Shown piece by piece: positions 4,591 to 11,789 of a stretch of 11,789 nucleotides of DNA (position 1 is the first letter of the stretch; each line of letters starts with the position of its first letter). This DNA comes from Yinghuangia elevatio. Lineage in GTDB: Bacteria > Actinomycetota > Actinomycetes > Streptomycetales > Streptomycetaceae. The DNA lies in NCBI RefSeq assembly GCF_040649515.1, contig NZ_JBEZFP010000208.1, positions 1 to 11,789 of the forward strand, given 5' to 3'. The notes under the pieces are model-generated. The model was not told where the DNA came from. It ran no database searches and saw nothing but the letters and a program-made list of their open reading frames with translations. Both the position numbers and the translations under genes were made by a program.

Positions 4591-6339
4591 ATGTCCGACA
4601 CGATCGTCTTCGGGGCCACCGGCTTCATCGGCCGCTCGCTGGTCGCGGAACTGCTCGGCCGCGGCCGCCGGGTGGCGGCCGCGGCGCGCGGCAACGGGGC
4701 AGGCCTCACCGCATGGCTCGACGACCAGCAGATCGACACCGGCGGACTGGAACTCGTCCGCGCCGACATCACCGTCCCGGGCCTGGGCATACCGTCCGAC
4801 GCGCTGCCGCGTGTGCGGGACGTCTACAACAGCGCCGGCCGCTACGCGTTCGGCCTCAGCGCGGCGGACGCCAAGGCCGCCAACGTCACCGGAGCGCGGC
4901 ACGTCGTCGACTGGGCCGCATCGCGGCCGGACCTGCGGCGGCTGGTGCACGTCAGCGGATACCGGGTGAGCGGTGCCGACAGTCCGGCGCCGGACTACCG
5001 CAAGTTGGGTGCGTACGAGGCGTCGAAGGCGGAAGGGGACGCAGCCGTCCGGCAGCGTGCCCGGGAACTGGGTGTCCCGCTGACGATCGCCAACCCCAGC
5101 TCGGTGCTTGGCCCCGGCCAGTACATCGGCCTGGCCGGCATGGTCGCCGACCTGTGGCGCGGCAAACTCCGCGCGCTGCCCGGCGGTTCCGACGTGTTCG
5201 TGCCCGTGGTCACCCTCGACCACTTCGTCGGCGTGCTCGCGAACCTCCCCGAGCACGCCGACACCGCCGGTCAGGCGTACTGGATCCTGGACGACACGAC
5301 CCCCGACCTTCCCGAGCTGATCGCTGAGGTCGCCGCGCACCTGGGCGTGCTGGCGCCCAGGTGCGGCATCCCGGTCGGGCTGGTCCGGCGGCTGCCCCGA
5401 GCGCTGACCGGGGCCGACCCCGAAACGCTGTCCTTCCTGTCCGCGGACCGCTACCCCACGGGCCCGGCGAACGCCTTCGCCGAAGCGACCGGCGTACACG
5501 TCCCGCCGGTAGCCGACGCGCTCCGCGCCTGGGCGGACCACCTGGTGGCGACTCGCTTCGGTGCGGGTACGCCGTCGCGTCGGCCGTCGGGCTTCCATAC
5601 GGTCGGCGGCAGCCGCACCTGGGTCGCGGGGGAACGGCGGCGTCCGGACTACGTCTTGCTGCACGGCCTGCCCCTGGACACCGACTCGTGGACCGACGTC
5701 GCCGACCGCCTCGCGGGCCCGGTACTGGGCGCCGACCTGCCCGGACTCGGCCGTTCCGCACCCGGGAAGGTCACGACCGACGCCTGGCTCGCCGACCTCA
5801 TGGAACCCGTCGCCATCCGCCCGGTACTGGTCGCCCACTCCCTGGCTGCCGGCCCCGCCCTGCGCTACGCCGCGAACCACCCCGAACACATCAGCGGACT
5901 GGTCTTGCTCGCCCCCTCGTTCCTCCTCCGGCCGTCGTCACCGACCGCACGGTCCCCCCTCGCCGCGCTCGCCCTACGCCGCGCCGACGCGGCGCGCCTG
6001 GCCCGCGTCCTGGCACTCCCGCCCGGGCCCGCCACCGACCGCGCGACCCAAGCCGCAGCCGCCCACCTCAAGCGCCCAGGCGCGGCCAAGCGCCTGGTCC
6101 GAGCCCTGCGCGCGGGCCACGCTTCCCGTACCGAACTGCGCAGGCTCCTCGACGAGATCACCGTCCCGGTCCACCTGGTCATCGGCGCGCAAGACCCGCT
6201 GGTCTCGCCGACCGACCTCCCGACCACCGTGGTCGACGCCGCCGGCCACTACCCCCAATTGACCGCCCCGGAAACGGTGGCGCACATACTCACCACATTC
6301 CAAGACCGGCACGGTCTAGGTGCCTCCGACCGACCGTAG
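4591..6339 (+). CDS. Fused NAD(P)-dependent epimerase/reductase and alpha/beta-hydrolase
   Basis: The product has 582 residues and two enzyme domains. Residues 1-320 are an extended short-chain dehydrogenase/epimerase fold: nucleotide-binding GATGFIG at 8-14, a VSGY segment with Ser122, and YEASK at 142-146 giving the Tyr-xxx-Lys pair. Residues 352-575 are an alpha/beta-hydrolase: LLHGLPLD (oxyanion region, about 356), nucleophile Ser417 in VAHSLAAG instead of the usual GxSxG, Asp535 in IGAQDPL and His553 in AGHYPQL. A linker of about 30 residues joins them. Both catalytic sets look complete, so the enzyme may both reduce or oxidise and hydrolyse a small molecule; the substrate is unknown. 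No signal peptide is seen, so it is probably cytoplasmic. A strong ribosome binding site precedes ATG 4591. Expression is probably controlled by the TetR gene just upstream. Confidence 0.88.
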   Translation: MSDTIVFGATGFIGRSLVAELLGRGRRVAAAARGNGAGLTAWLDDQQIDTGGLELVRADITVPGLGIPSDALPRVRDVYNSAGRYAFGLSAADAKAANVTGARHVVDWAASRPDLRRLVHVSGYRVSGADSPAPDYRKLGAYEASKAEGDAAVRQRARELGVPLTIANPSSVLGPGQYIGLAGMVADLWRGKLRALPGGSDVFVPVVTLDHFVGVLANLPEHADTAGQAYWILDDTTPDLPELIAEVAAHLGVLAPRCGIPVGLVRRLPRALTGADPETLSFLSADRYPTGPANAFAEATGVHVPPVADALRAWADHLVATRFGAGTPSRRPSGFHTVGGSRTWVAGERRRPDYVLLHGLPLDTDSWTDVADRLAGPVLGADLPGLGRSAPGKVTTDAWLADLMEPVAIRPVLVAHSLAAGPALRYAANHPEHISGLVLLAPSFLLRPSSPTARSPLAALALRRADAARLARVLALPPGPATDRATQAAAAHLKRPGAAKRLVRALRAGHASRTELRRLLDEITVPVHLVIGAQDPLVSPTDLPTTVVDAAGHYPQLTAPETVAHILTTFQDRHGLGASDRP

Positions 6340-6369
6340 CTAACGCCGCTCAGAAGCACGGTCCGGTTC

Positions 6370-6384
6370 GGCAGCATCGCTGCC
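6370..6384. terminator. Possible hairpin between convergent genes
   Basis: GGCAGC-ATC-GCTGCC forms a perfect 6-bp stem with a 3-nt loop. It lies in the 96-bp gap between the ends of the plus-strand reductase/hydrolase gene and the minus-strand disordered-protein gene. No T-run follows on either strand, so it is only a moderate terminator candidate. Confidence 0.35.
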
Positions 6385-6435
6385 CAAGGTCAAACGGCGA
6401 GCTTCGGCACGGGTAGCCGCCTGGCAGGTTCATCG

Positions 6436-6912
6436 TCACAGACCTCGGGTTCCGACACGGTCGGCAGGGGCCCAAGCTGCCGTCGCTACCGCGTTCCGGA
6501 CGTCGCCGGTGAAGCTGTTCGGCTCTTCGGAGACGCCGCAGCTGTTGGGTTCGCGTTGGTCTGGCCGCCGGTTCGGGGAGCCGTTGCTCTGCGGTGACTT
6601 GGTGGTCGGGACGTCCTTCTTGAACATGTCCTGGCCGTACTTGTCCGCGACCGTCTTCGGGTCCTGCGCGGTGCCGGTGGTGCCCTTGGTCGGGTCCCAG
6701 CTGTTGTCCGCCGGCCGCGCCGGGGTGGGCTTGGACGGAGGCTCGGGGGCGGCCCGGGGCGGGTTCTTACCGGTGTAGATGTTCGCGGGCACCGCCGGCT
6801 TGGGCTTGACTGTCGGCTTACCGGGCTTACCGGGCTTACCGGGCGAGCTGCCACCGGAACCTGATTGGCCGGTTGGTCCGCCGAGTGAGCCCATACCGTT
6901 GCGCGAGGGCAA
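6436..6912 (-). CDS. Proline/lysine/glycine-rich disordered protein
   Basis: The frame is 158 residues from TTG 6912. It is rich in Pro, Lys, Ser and Gly, with a collagen-like run PGKPGKPGKPTVKPKPAVP near residues 24-42. It becomes more ordered around DPKTVADKYGQDMFKKDVP (83-102) and has one Cys in NSCGVSEEPNSF. Codon bias is good, so it is probably real. The start is unclear: TTG 6912 and ATG 6894 have poor ribosome binding sites, and the frame is open back to the TGA ending the kinase gene. It is in the same frame as that gene, with 51 nt between the kinase TGA and TTG 6912. Translational coupling, or a separated C-terminal tail of the kinase, are both possible. Function unknown. Confidence 0.55.
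   Translation of the reverse strand: MPSRNGMGSLGGPTGQSGSGGSSPGKPGKPGKPTVKPKPAVPANIYTGKNPPRAAPEPPSKPTPARPADNSWDPTKGTTGTAQDPKTVADKYGQDMFKKDVPTTKSPQSNGSPNRRPDQREPNSCGVSEEPNSFTGDVRNAVATAAWAPADRVGTRGL
6815..6841 (-). repeat. 9-bp tandem repeat, three copies
   Basis: GGCTTACCG (plus-strand sense) is repeated three times without error. It encodes the Pro-Gly-Lys triplets of the disordered protein on the minus strand. Such a perfect array can change length by slippage in steps of three residues. Confidence 0.85.
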
Positions 6913-6963
6913 CGCGTTCCGGGTGATCCGGTCATGGGCGTGGTCGGGACACAGTGTGGGTTC

Positions 6964-8403
6964 TCAGGTGTCGGCGTTCGGGTTCATGCCCAGGCTCTTC
7001 TCCAGGTGCCGACCCGTGTCGGCTTCGGGCTGCTGGCTTGCGGGGGGTGGTGCGTGCCTTGCGCCGAACCGATAGGTCATGCGGTCGGAGTGCAGGTGGC
7101 TGGTCACCTCGGTCATGCCGGCCTCGCGCAGCTGCCGCCCGACGTCGAGGACGGATCTCGCAACGGGAGGCAGGGCGAGAGCGGCGGTGGCGAGGAAGCT
7201 GCGGTACTGCTGGTGCTGTTCGGGGGACATCACCGCCGCGGCGGCATCGGTGACCTCGGCGTGGAGGGCGCTGGCCGCCCAGTACAGCTCGTCGGGGCGC
7301 TCGGGTCCAGGCGGCCGTTCGGCCAGGTGCCGGGCTGCCGCGCGCGGCAGAGCAGGCACGGGGAAGGCCCCGCCTGCGTGCGCGTTCAGCAGGGCCGCGA
7401 CCTGTTTCGGGGAGGGGGCGTTGTCGCCGAGGAAGCGGGCGACGTTGCGGTGGACGAGTGCGGGGTCGACCTCGCCGCGCAAGCCCCGCAGGACGTCGAC
7501 CCACGGCGCCCGGGCCACCTCGTACGCGTGGTAGGTGGCGTACAGGCCGGAGTCGATCGCCTCGCGTGCACCGGCGACCTTGTCCACGAACTCCTTTATC
7601 CGGTGTCGCCGCAGTGGGTAGGGGGCGCGGGTGACCAACGCCGCGAGGGTGTGGGCGGCCGCCGACACGTGCGGGACGGGGCGGGCCAACTCCCAGTCGG
7701 TCAGGACCGGCTCGCCCAAGGCCCACATGAAGTTCCCGACGGTCGGATCCCCGTGCGCCAGCCCGAGGCTGCTGCGGTCCTCGCCAGGGGCGGGCAACTC
7801 GCGGTGGAGCCGCTGCGGTGTGGGCAGGTGGAAGCTGCGGGCCAGCCGCTCGCCGATCACCGGGGTCACCACCTCGGCCACTCGGATGGTGAAGGCGCGC
7901 ACCACCGCGCTGTCGCCGGCGTCCGCCGCGCAGCGCAACGGCACCTCGGCCTCGGGCAGCGCAGTTAAGATCTCGAGGGATCGCCGTGCCTTGTCGGCCA
8001 CGGTGTGAGCGGCGGCCTCACTGTGGTGGCTGACATAGCCGAGCTCGTCGATGAGATGTCCGACATGCCAGTCGAACTCGGTCTCGCTGGAGACCGGGTC
8101 CCGCTCGTGGGGCGTCAGCCGTGGTAGGCCCGCCGGTGCGGCCACAGGCTCGCCCCCCGGCGTCGGGGCGGAGGTGTTCGCGCCGGGGTACGCCTGACCC
8201 AGGGCCGCCCGGGCGTCGGTGTCGTTGATCACCCGCAGGTCCAGGGCGTTGATCTCCGAGGTCAGCCAGCGCTGGACTGCACCGGTCCCCGGGATGGTCC
8301 AGGTCTGGTTGCTGGTCCCGCTGCCCAGCAGCAGCGGCACCTCGACGTCGTAGGGCCGAACGTCGTGAGCCTGGGCGTCGTCAGGCTGGGATTCGCCGCT
8401 CAC
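6964..8403 (-). CDS. APH-fold phosphotransferase with C-terminal extension
   Basis: The product has 479 residues. GTG 8403 was chosen because AGGAG lies 6 nt upstream; the longer in-frame version adds only an arginine-rich stretch. The catalytic core is clear: HGDPTVGNFMW at 217-227 (catalytic Asp219 and metal-binding Asn224) and TDWELA at 235-240 (DFG-like Asp236), as in aminoglycoside phosphotransferases and choline kinases. LLLGSGTSNQTW at 24-35 resembles the APH nucleotide-binding loop. The invariant N-lobe lysine is not obvious. Residues 310-450 form an additional, mostly helical region beyond the usual 300-residue APH length, followed by a disordered tail. It probably phosphorylates a small molecule or peptide; the substrate is unknown. 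Drug resistance cannot be inferred from the fold. It lies 83 bp after the peptidase gene, probably co-transcribed. Confidence 0.78.
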   Translation of the reverse strand: MSGESQPDDAQAHDVRPYDVEVPLLLGSGTSNQTWTIPGTGAVQRWLTSEINALDLRVINDTDARAALGQAYPGANTSAPTPGGEPVAAPAGLPRLTPHERDPVSSETEFDWHVGHLIDELGYVSHHSEAAAHTVADKARRSLEILTALPEAEVPLRCAADAGDSAVVRAFTIRVAEVVTPVIGERLARSFHLPTPQRLHRELPAPGEDRSSLGLAHGDPTVGNFMWALGEPVLTDWELARPVPHVSAAAHTLAALVTRAPYPLRRHRIKEFVDKVAGAREAIDSGLYATYHAYEVARAPWVDVLRGLRGEVDPALVHRNVARFLGDNAPSPKQVAALLNAHAGGAFPVPALPRAAARHLAERPPGPERPDELYWAASALHAEVTDAAAAVMSPEQHQQYRSFLATAALALPPVARSVLDVGRQLREAGMTEVTSHLHSDRMTYRFGARHAPPPASQQPEADTGRHLEKSLGMNPNADT

Positions 8404-8486
8404 GGGAGACTCCTGCGTTGCGCGTCGCGGTGCGGATCGGAGTGTGCGACGCCGCACACGGCGCGGCGCGCGAGCGTCTCGTGGGG

Positions 8487-11063
8487 TCAGAGATGTTTGC
8501 TTCGTTGGCGCAGGAGTTGAGGTACCGTGCTTTCGATCTCCGCGATGCGAGCGGTGATCTGTCGGTCGGCGTGTCGGTCTCCGTGGCGGTCGGTGACAGC
8601 GCTCAGGAACTGCGGCACGGCGCGCCGGAGCGACTGAAGGGGCTGCAGCCCGTGCGACGCGAGGCGGCCGACCGCGGATTGTGCTGTGCGACGGGTGGGC
8701 GCGGGAGATACCGCGGTCGCCGCGCGAGAGAGTGGCGGGGAGGCGTTGGCCGGCGTGCTCACGCCGGGGAGGCCCGGCGCGAGGTTCGTGTTCGCGTCCG
8801 GGGCAGGGCGCCGGTGGCGTCCCGCCAGGAACCCCACCACCGTGGAGATGACCGCCTGTTCGTTTCCGCCGGGGAAATGCCCGCTCCCCTGCTGCTCGAT
8901 GACGTAGGTGCCGCCGGGCTGCTTGCCCTTGTCGCCGAAGAAGCGGGCGCGTGCCTCGTCGAACGCGGCGGCGGTCATGCGCACCAGGTAATCCGGGATG
9001 CGCGGGTCGGAGCTTCCGAGGGTGAAGACCACGTTCTCCGGGGGCTTGCGGACCGCTTCACGGATACCTCCCGACTGCGCGTAGCCCGCGAGGCGGTCGA
9101 GCGGCGAGTCCAGGCGCATGTGCACGACCTGGTTCGGACGGTCCTGGCTGAGGGTCGAGGTGAGCGTGCGGTTGAAGAACAGGTTGCGGAACCCCTCGGG
9201 GGCGTGCCGGAAGGCGTCCAGGCCGGTCATGCCGCCGGCGGACTGGAAGAAGCCGGTGCGTTCGCGGCGCCCGGCGAGGCCCGGGACGTGGTCGAGATAG
9301 CGGAGCGCGGCCCGCATTTCGCCAAGGGCCCGACGCCGTGCGTGGCGGCGTTCACCGGTTACTTCGTGGAAGCCGCCGGCGCCGCTGCCGAACACGGGAT
9401 GGTTGATCCAGGCGATGCCCTTGGCGAGGACCGTCGCGGCGAAGGGGGTGAAGTTCAGGTTGTGGCCGCCCAAGAAGTAGTACGGGTACGCCGTGTACAT
9501 CTCGGGGACCGGGCGACCCGCCGGAATACCCTGCGGGCGGACGACGTGCACGGAGGTTCGCCTGAACAGGCCGACGCGGGGCCTGTGCAGGGTGACGTCG
9601 ACGGCTGGGACACCCGCTGCGCGCGCCGCCTCGGCCGACGGTCCGGCCACCACACGCGGGACGGTGCTCCTGTCGAGGTTGTCCATCCGGTAGAGCCGGT
9701 GGGGCACGGACTCGCGGGCGGCGTACTCGATGTCCACGCCGCCGCGGCCGTCGCCCCGGGTGGCGGTCATGGAGGCGATGGTGCCGTACCAGCCCTTGAC
9801 CCGGTCGCGGCGCCGACGGCTCGTGATCGGCTGGGCCCCGTCGAGTTGGGGGGTCCACCGTCGGCCGACCTTCAGTCCTCCCCGCCATTTGGCGGCCTTC
9901 TTGAGCTCCACGATGTCCACCCGGGCCTCACCGCCGTGGCGGCGGATGGACAACGCCAGTGCCGGCGGACGGTCGGGCCCGCGGTTGATCACCTCGAACT
10001 CGCGGATCACGTCGCCGCGTCGCCCCGCGACGATCTGGCGCCGGCGCGGGCGGCGCCCCGCACGCGCGGGCGGATCGACCACCACGATCCGCCCGGCATG
10101 GTGTGAGCGGCGGTCCAGCCGCAGCACGAACAACCGCCTGGTGCCGTCCGGTTGCCGGGGGCCGGGGCGGACACGGGCGAGGGTCTTCTCCGCCTCGCGC
10201 TGGATGCGGAACCCGCCACCGCCGTCCAGGTCGACGACGTCCACGCTCTGCGCCGAGTTCAAGACGAAGCTGTAGGACAGGATCGTCACGGTTCCTGGCC
10301 GCGGCCCCGGCACGACGTCGTAGCGAGACGAGCCGGAAGCCCGCTCCGGACCGGGCAGCGGTTCGTCGACGAAGGTGCCGTCGGCGGCGAGCGTACGCGT
10401 GTAGAGCCACCAATTGGGCTCCCAGGGACGGAACTTGCCGGGCGCCCGCAGTGCGTACACGAAACGCCGGTTGTCGATCCAGGAGCCCGACGGGTACTGC
10501 GCGGCGGGCAGCGGCGCGCCGACCGGGGCACCGGTGTCCGTCCGCATCATGTGCAGTACGGCGCCGCCTTCGTGCACCGGGTCGGCATCGGAGTAGATGA
10601 CATGCCGGGTGTCCGGAGACACCCAAAAGCCGTTCGGGTAGACGTCGGGGTACTCCATGCTCGGCGTGAAGTTCTCAACGAGAACGCGCTCGACGCCGGC
10701 CAGGTCGCGGAACATCAGCCGCGTCGTCGGTGAGTCGGGCAGCCGATGGGTGTAGACCTCACCGCCGTCGGTCTGGAAGCTCGGCTGCCGCCGCTCGAAC
10801 CTCCGCATCCGTGCGATCGCTCGGGTGTCCTGCTCGACCTGCGGCGCCATCCACGCCAGCAGCCGGCCGGCCCGCTCATGGTGGTAGTCGGTGTACGCGT
10901 TGCGCGGTGCCTTGAGCGCCAGCCACGGATTCGGATAGTGCAGTTCCGGGTCGTAGGGAGCGACCACCGAACCAGCGGGGTCTTTCACGGAGCCGAGGAG
11001 GCTCAACAACCCGCGGTACAAGATTCCGTGCCTCCAATGCGGCCGGGCCCGGCCAGTTCTCAC
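8487..11063 (-). CDS. Prolyl-oligopeptidase-like S9 serine peptidase
   Basis: The frame is up to 858 residues. An N-terminal region beginning PYDPELHYPNPWLALKAPRN and repeated beta motifs from 95 to 380 fit the S9A propeller. The catalytic alpha/beta-hydrolase domain covers about 490-748: YPYYFLGGHNLNFTPFA, nucleophile Ser608 in GFFQSAGG, Asp686 in SSDPRIP and His729 in GSGHFPGG. The order and spacing match prolyl oligopeptidases, with Gln in place of the usual Gly/Arg before the serine. Residues 750-858 are an additional Pro/Ala/Ser linker and a charged helix (DRQITARIAEIESTVPQL) not typical of the family. No signal peptide is seen, so it is probably cytoplasmic. GTG 11063 gives the longest form but lacks a ribosome binding site; TTG 11021 has GGAGG 8 nt upstream and may be the true start. 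It probably begins the operon with the kinase gene. Confidence 0.83.
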   Translation of the reverse strand: MRTGRARPHWRHGILYRGLLSLLGSVKDPAGSVVAPYDPELHYPNPWLALKAPRNAYTDYHHERAGRLLAWMAPQVEQDTRAIARMRRFERRQPSFQTDGGEVYTHRLPDSPTTRLMFRDLAGVERVLVENFTPSMEYPDVYPNGFWVSPDTRHVIYSDADPVHEGGAVLHMMRTDTGAPVGAPLPAAQYPSGSWIDNRRFVYALRAPGKFRPWEPNWWLYTRTLAADGTFVDEPLPGPERASGSSRYDVVPGPRPGTVTILSYSFVLNSAQSVDVVDLDGGGGFRIQREAEKTLARVRPGPRQPDGTRRLFVLRLDRRSHHAGRIVVVDPPARAGRRPRRRQIVAGRRGDVIREFEVINRGPDRPPALALSIRRHGGEARVDIVELKKAAKWRGGLKVGRRWTPQLDGAQPITSRRRRDRVKGWYGTIASMTATRGDGRGGVDIEYAARESVPHRLYRMDNLDRSTVPRVVAGPSAEAARAAGVPAVDVTLHRPRVGLFRRTSVHVVRPQGIPAGRPVPEMYTAYPYYFLGGHNLNFTPFAATVLAKGIAWINHPVFGSGAGGFHEVTGERRHARRRALGEMRAALRYLDHVPGLAGRRERTGFFQSAGGMTGLDAFRHAPEGFRNLFFNRTLTSTLSQDRPNQVVHMRLDSPLDRLAGYAQSGGIREAVRKPPENVVFTLGSSDPRIPDYLVRMTAAAFDEARARFFGDKGKQPGGTYVIEQQGSGHFPGGNEQAVISTVVGFLAGRHRRPAPDANTNLAPGLPGVSTPANASPPLSRAATAVSPAPTRRTAQSAVGRLASHGLQPLQSLRRAVPQFLSAVTDRHGDRHADRQITARIAEIESTVPQLLRQRSKHL

Positions 11064-11381
11064 CGGCAGGACGCGAGGGCGTCGGCGACCGCGTCCGCCG
11101 CGTCCACGTCCGCTGCGTCTACGCCCGCTCGGTCAGGTCAGGGATGGCAGGGCGCCCGCACGCCAATGGCGGCACCGCAGCGCGGACCTCTGCGCAAGGC
11201 GTTCCTCCTGCCCTGCGCGTCGACGTGGTGCTGCGACGGGCCCGCCCCGGGCCGGCCAGAGAACGATCCCGGCACGCGCGTGAGGCCCCCAACGCGCTGC
11301 TATGAGCCAGCGAAGCTCCAGTAGCGGCAGGTCACGTTCGCACTTGCTTTCCAAGCCGAACGGTCCCAATGCCGGCGTGTC
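11064..11381. other. Stretch without a credible gene
   Basis: It lies between the peptidase start and the truncated hydrolase. All frames give arginine/proline-rich products without motifs; the best, 54 codons from ATG 11144, has no ribosome binding site. It must contain the promoter of the minus-strand peptidase operon, but I could not place a convincing -35/-10 pair. CCGGCGT-GTCCTAG-ACGCCGG (11372-11392) is a 7-bp stem-loop spanning the hydrolase stop and may act as a terminator. Confidence 0.4.
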
Positions 11382-11789
11382 CTAGACGCCGGTCCCGCCG
11401 CCCGCTCGCGCCTCCCCTGGCGCGTGGCATGGCGTGGGGGCGGCCGGGTCGACCGACGCTTCTGCGCCGCCGAGGTCCGCGAGGCCGCCGACATGGTCTC
11501 GGTGGTGGTGGGTCAGGATCACGTCGGTCAGATCCCGCGGTTGCAGGCCCAGAGCCAGGACGTGGGCCAGCAGGGTCTCCGTGGGGTCGAGCGCGGGGTT
11601 GACCTGCGAGAGCCAGTCCTCCCCGAGCCGTTGCCCGGGAGACTCGATGTCCCTGCGCCCGATGCCGGTATCGACGGCGATCAGTCGATCGTCGGCCTCG
11701 ACGAGAAGGCAACGGCAGACGAAATGGGAGACACCGAGAACGGCCCCGCCACCGGGGAAGCCGGGGGTGTCGCAGTTGAGTTCGTGGAT
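11382..11789 (-). pseudogene. Metallo-beta-lactamase-fold hydrolase, 3'-truncated, 5' end outside window
   Basis: Reading leftward from the window edge, the frame begins IHELNCDTPGFPGGGAVLG, continues with VCRCLLVEADDRLIAVDTG and ends at TAG 11382-11384 after 135 codons. The metal-binding motif THHHRDHVGG (about residues 84-93 of the visible part) is HxHxDH, diagnostic of zinc-dependent metallo-beta-lactamase-fold hydrolases such as lactonases. The N-terminal HxLNCxT opening is common in one branch of these enzymes. Only a few codons may be missing upstream. Downstream, family members need about 150 more residues with further His/Asp ligands. Here the sequence turns into an Ala/Gly/Pro-rich tail (AAPTPCHAPGEARAGGG) and stops. 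The gene is therefore probably broken just after the motif and inactive. Confidence 0.7.

Noticed and set aside
4471..5889. Long open frame on the minus strand opposite the reductase/hydrolase gene
   Set aside because: It is a mirror of the strong plus-strand coding frame, with composition dominated by Gly/Arg/Val and no motifs; typical of opposite-strand frames in high-GC genes.
6303..6317. AGACCG-GCA-CGGTCT near the end of the reductase/hydrolase gene, similar to the TetR operator
   Set aside because: The spacing between AGAC and GTCT half-sites is longer than in the two promoter operators and it lies inside a coding region; probably chance.
8418..10106. Long plus-strand open frame opposite the S9 peptidase gene
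   Set aside because: The minus strand encodes a clear S9 enzyme with all catalytic motifs; the plus-strand product is low-complexity and motif-free.
11144..11308. 54-codon frame starting MAGRPHANGG
   Set aside because: No ribosome binding site, arginine/alanine-rich sequence and no recognisable motif.

Overview
The window is very GC-rich, with strong G/C bias at third codon positions, GTG/TTG starts, GGAGG-type ribosome binding sites and protein families typical of Streptomyces-like actinomycetes. I take it to be an accessory stretch of such a chromosome. No rRNA, tRNA, CRISPR array, intact transposase or integrase was found.

Layout. (1) Positions 1-1000 hold remnants of very small genes: an N-terminal piece with a HGGPMDG motif, a frameshifted second small gene, and a C-terminal piece ending GRSWYAPD...WRWEGDSP. 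(2) Positions 1000-2600 carry a palindromic site, a long imperfect inverted repeat, a small coiled-coil membrane protein (minus strand) and a divergent helix-turn-helix/coiled-coil protein (plus strand). The divergent intergenic region holds a perfect 14-bp inverted repeat. (3) Positions 2300-2860 hold two short coding frames with no usable start codon; both begin just after a TGA that overlaps an NTG. A cluster of nested palindromes follows at 2862-2933. (4) Positions 3090-3824 (minus) encode an unrecognised four-cysteine, probably beta-rich protein without a signal peptide.

(5) Positions 3829-6339 are the best-understood unit. A TetR regulator of the LmrA/YxaF type is followed by a 582-residue fusion of an NAD(P)-dependent epimerase/reductase and an alpha/beta-hydrolase. 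Matching AGAC-NN-GTCT operators lie in both promoters, so the regulator probably represses itself and the fusion enzyme. (6) Positions 6436-11063 (all minus) look like one transcription unit: a prolyl-oligopeptidase-type serine peptidase with an unusual C-terminal tail, an aminoglycoside-phosphotransferase-fold kinase with a long C-terminal extension, and a proline/lysine-rich disordered protein in the same frame as the kinase, separated from its end by one TGA. (7) The right edge (11382-11789, minus) carries the middle of a metallo-beta-lactamase-fold hydrolase that ends soon after its HxHxDH motif and is probably truncated.

The most interesting parts are the kinase/peptidase/disordered-protein unit, whose function I cannot assign, the two start-less frames after the HTH gene, and the TetR-controlled bifunctional enzyme. 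No complete, recognisable new defence or biosynthetic system can be demonstrated from this sequence alone.
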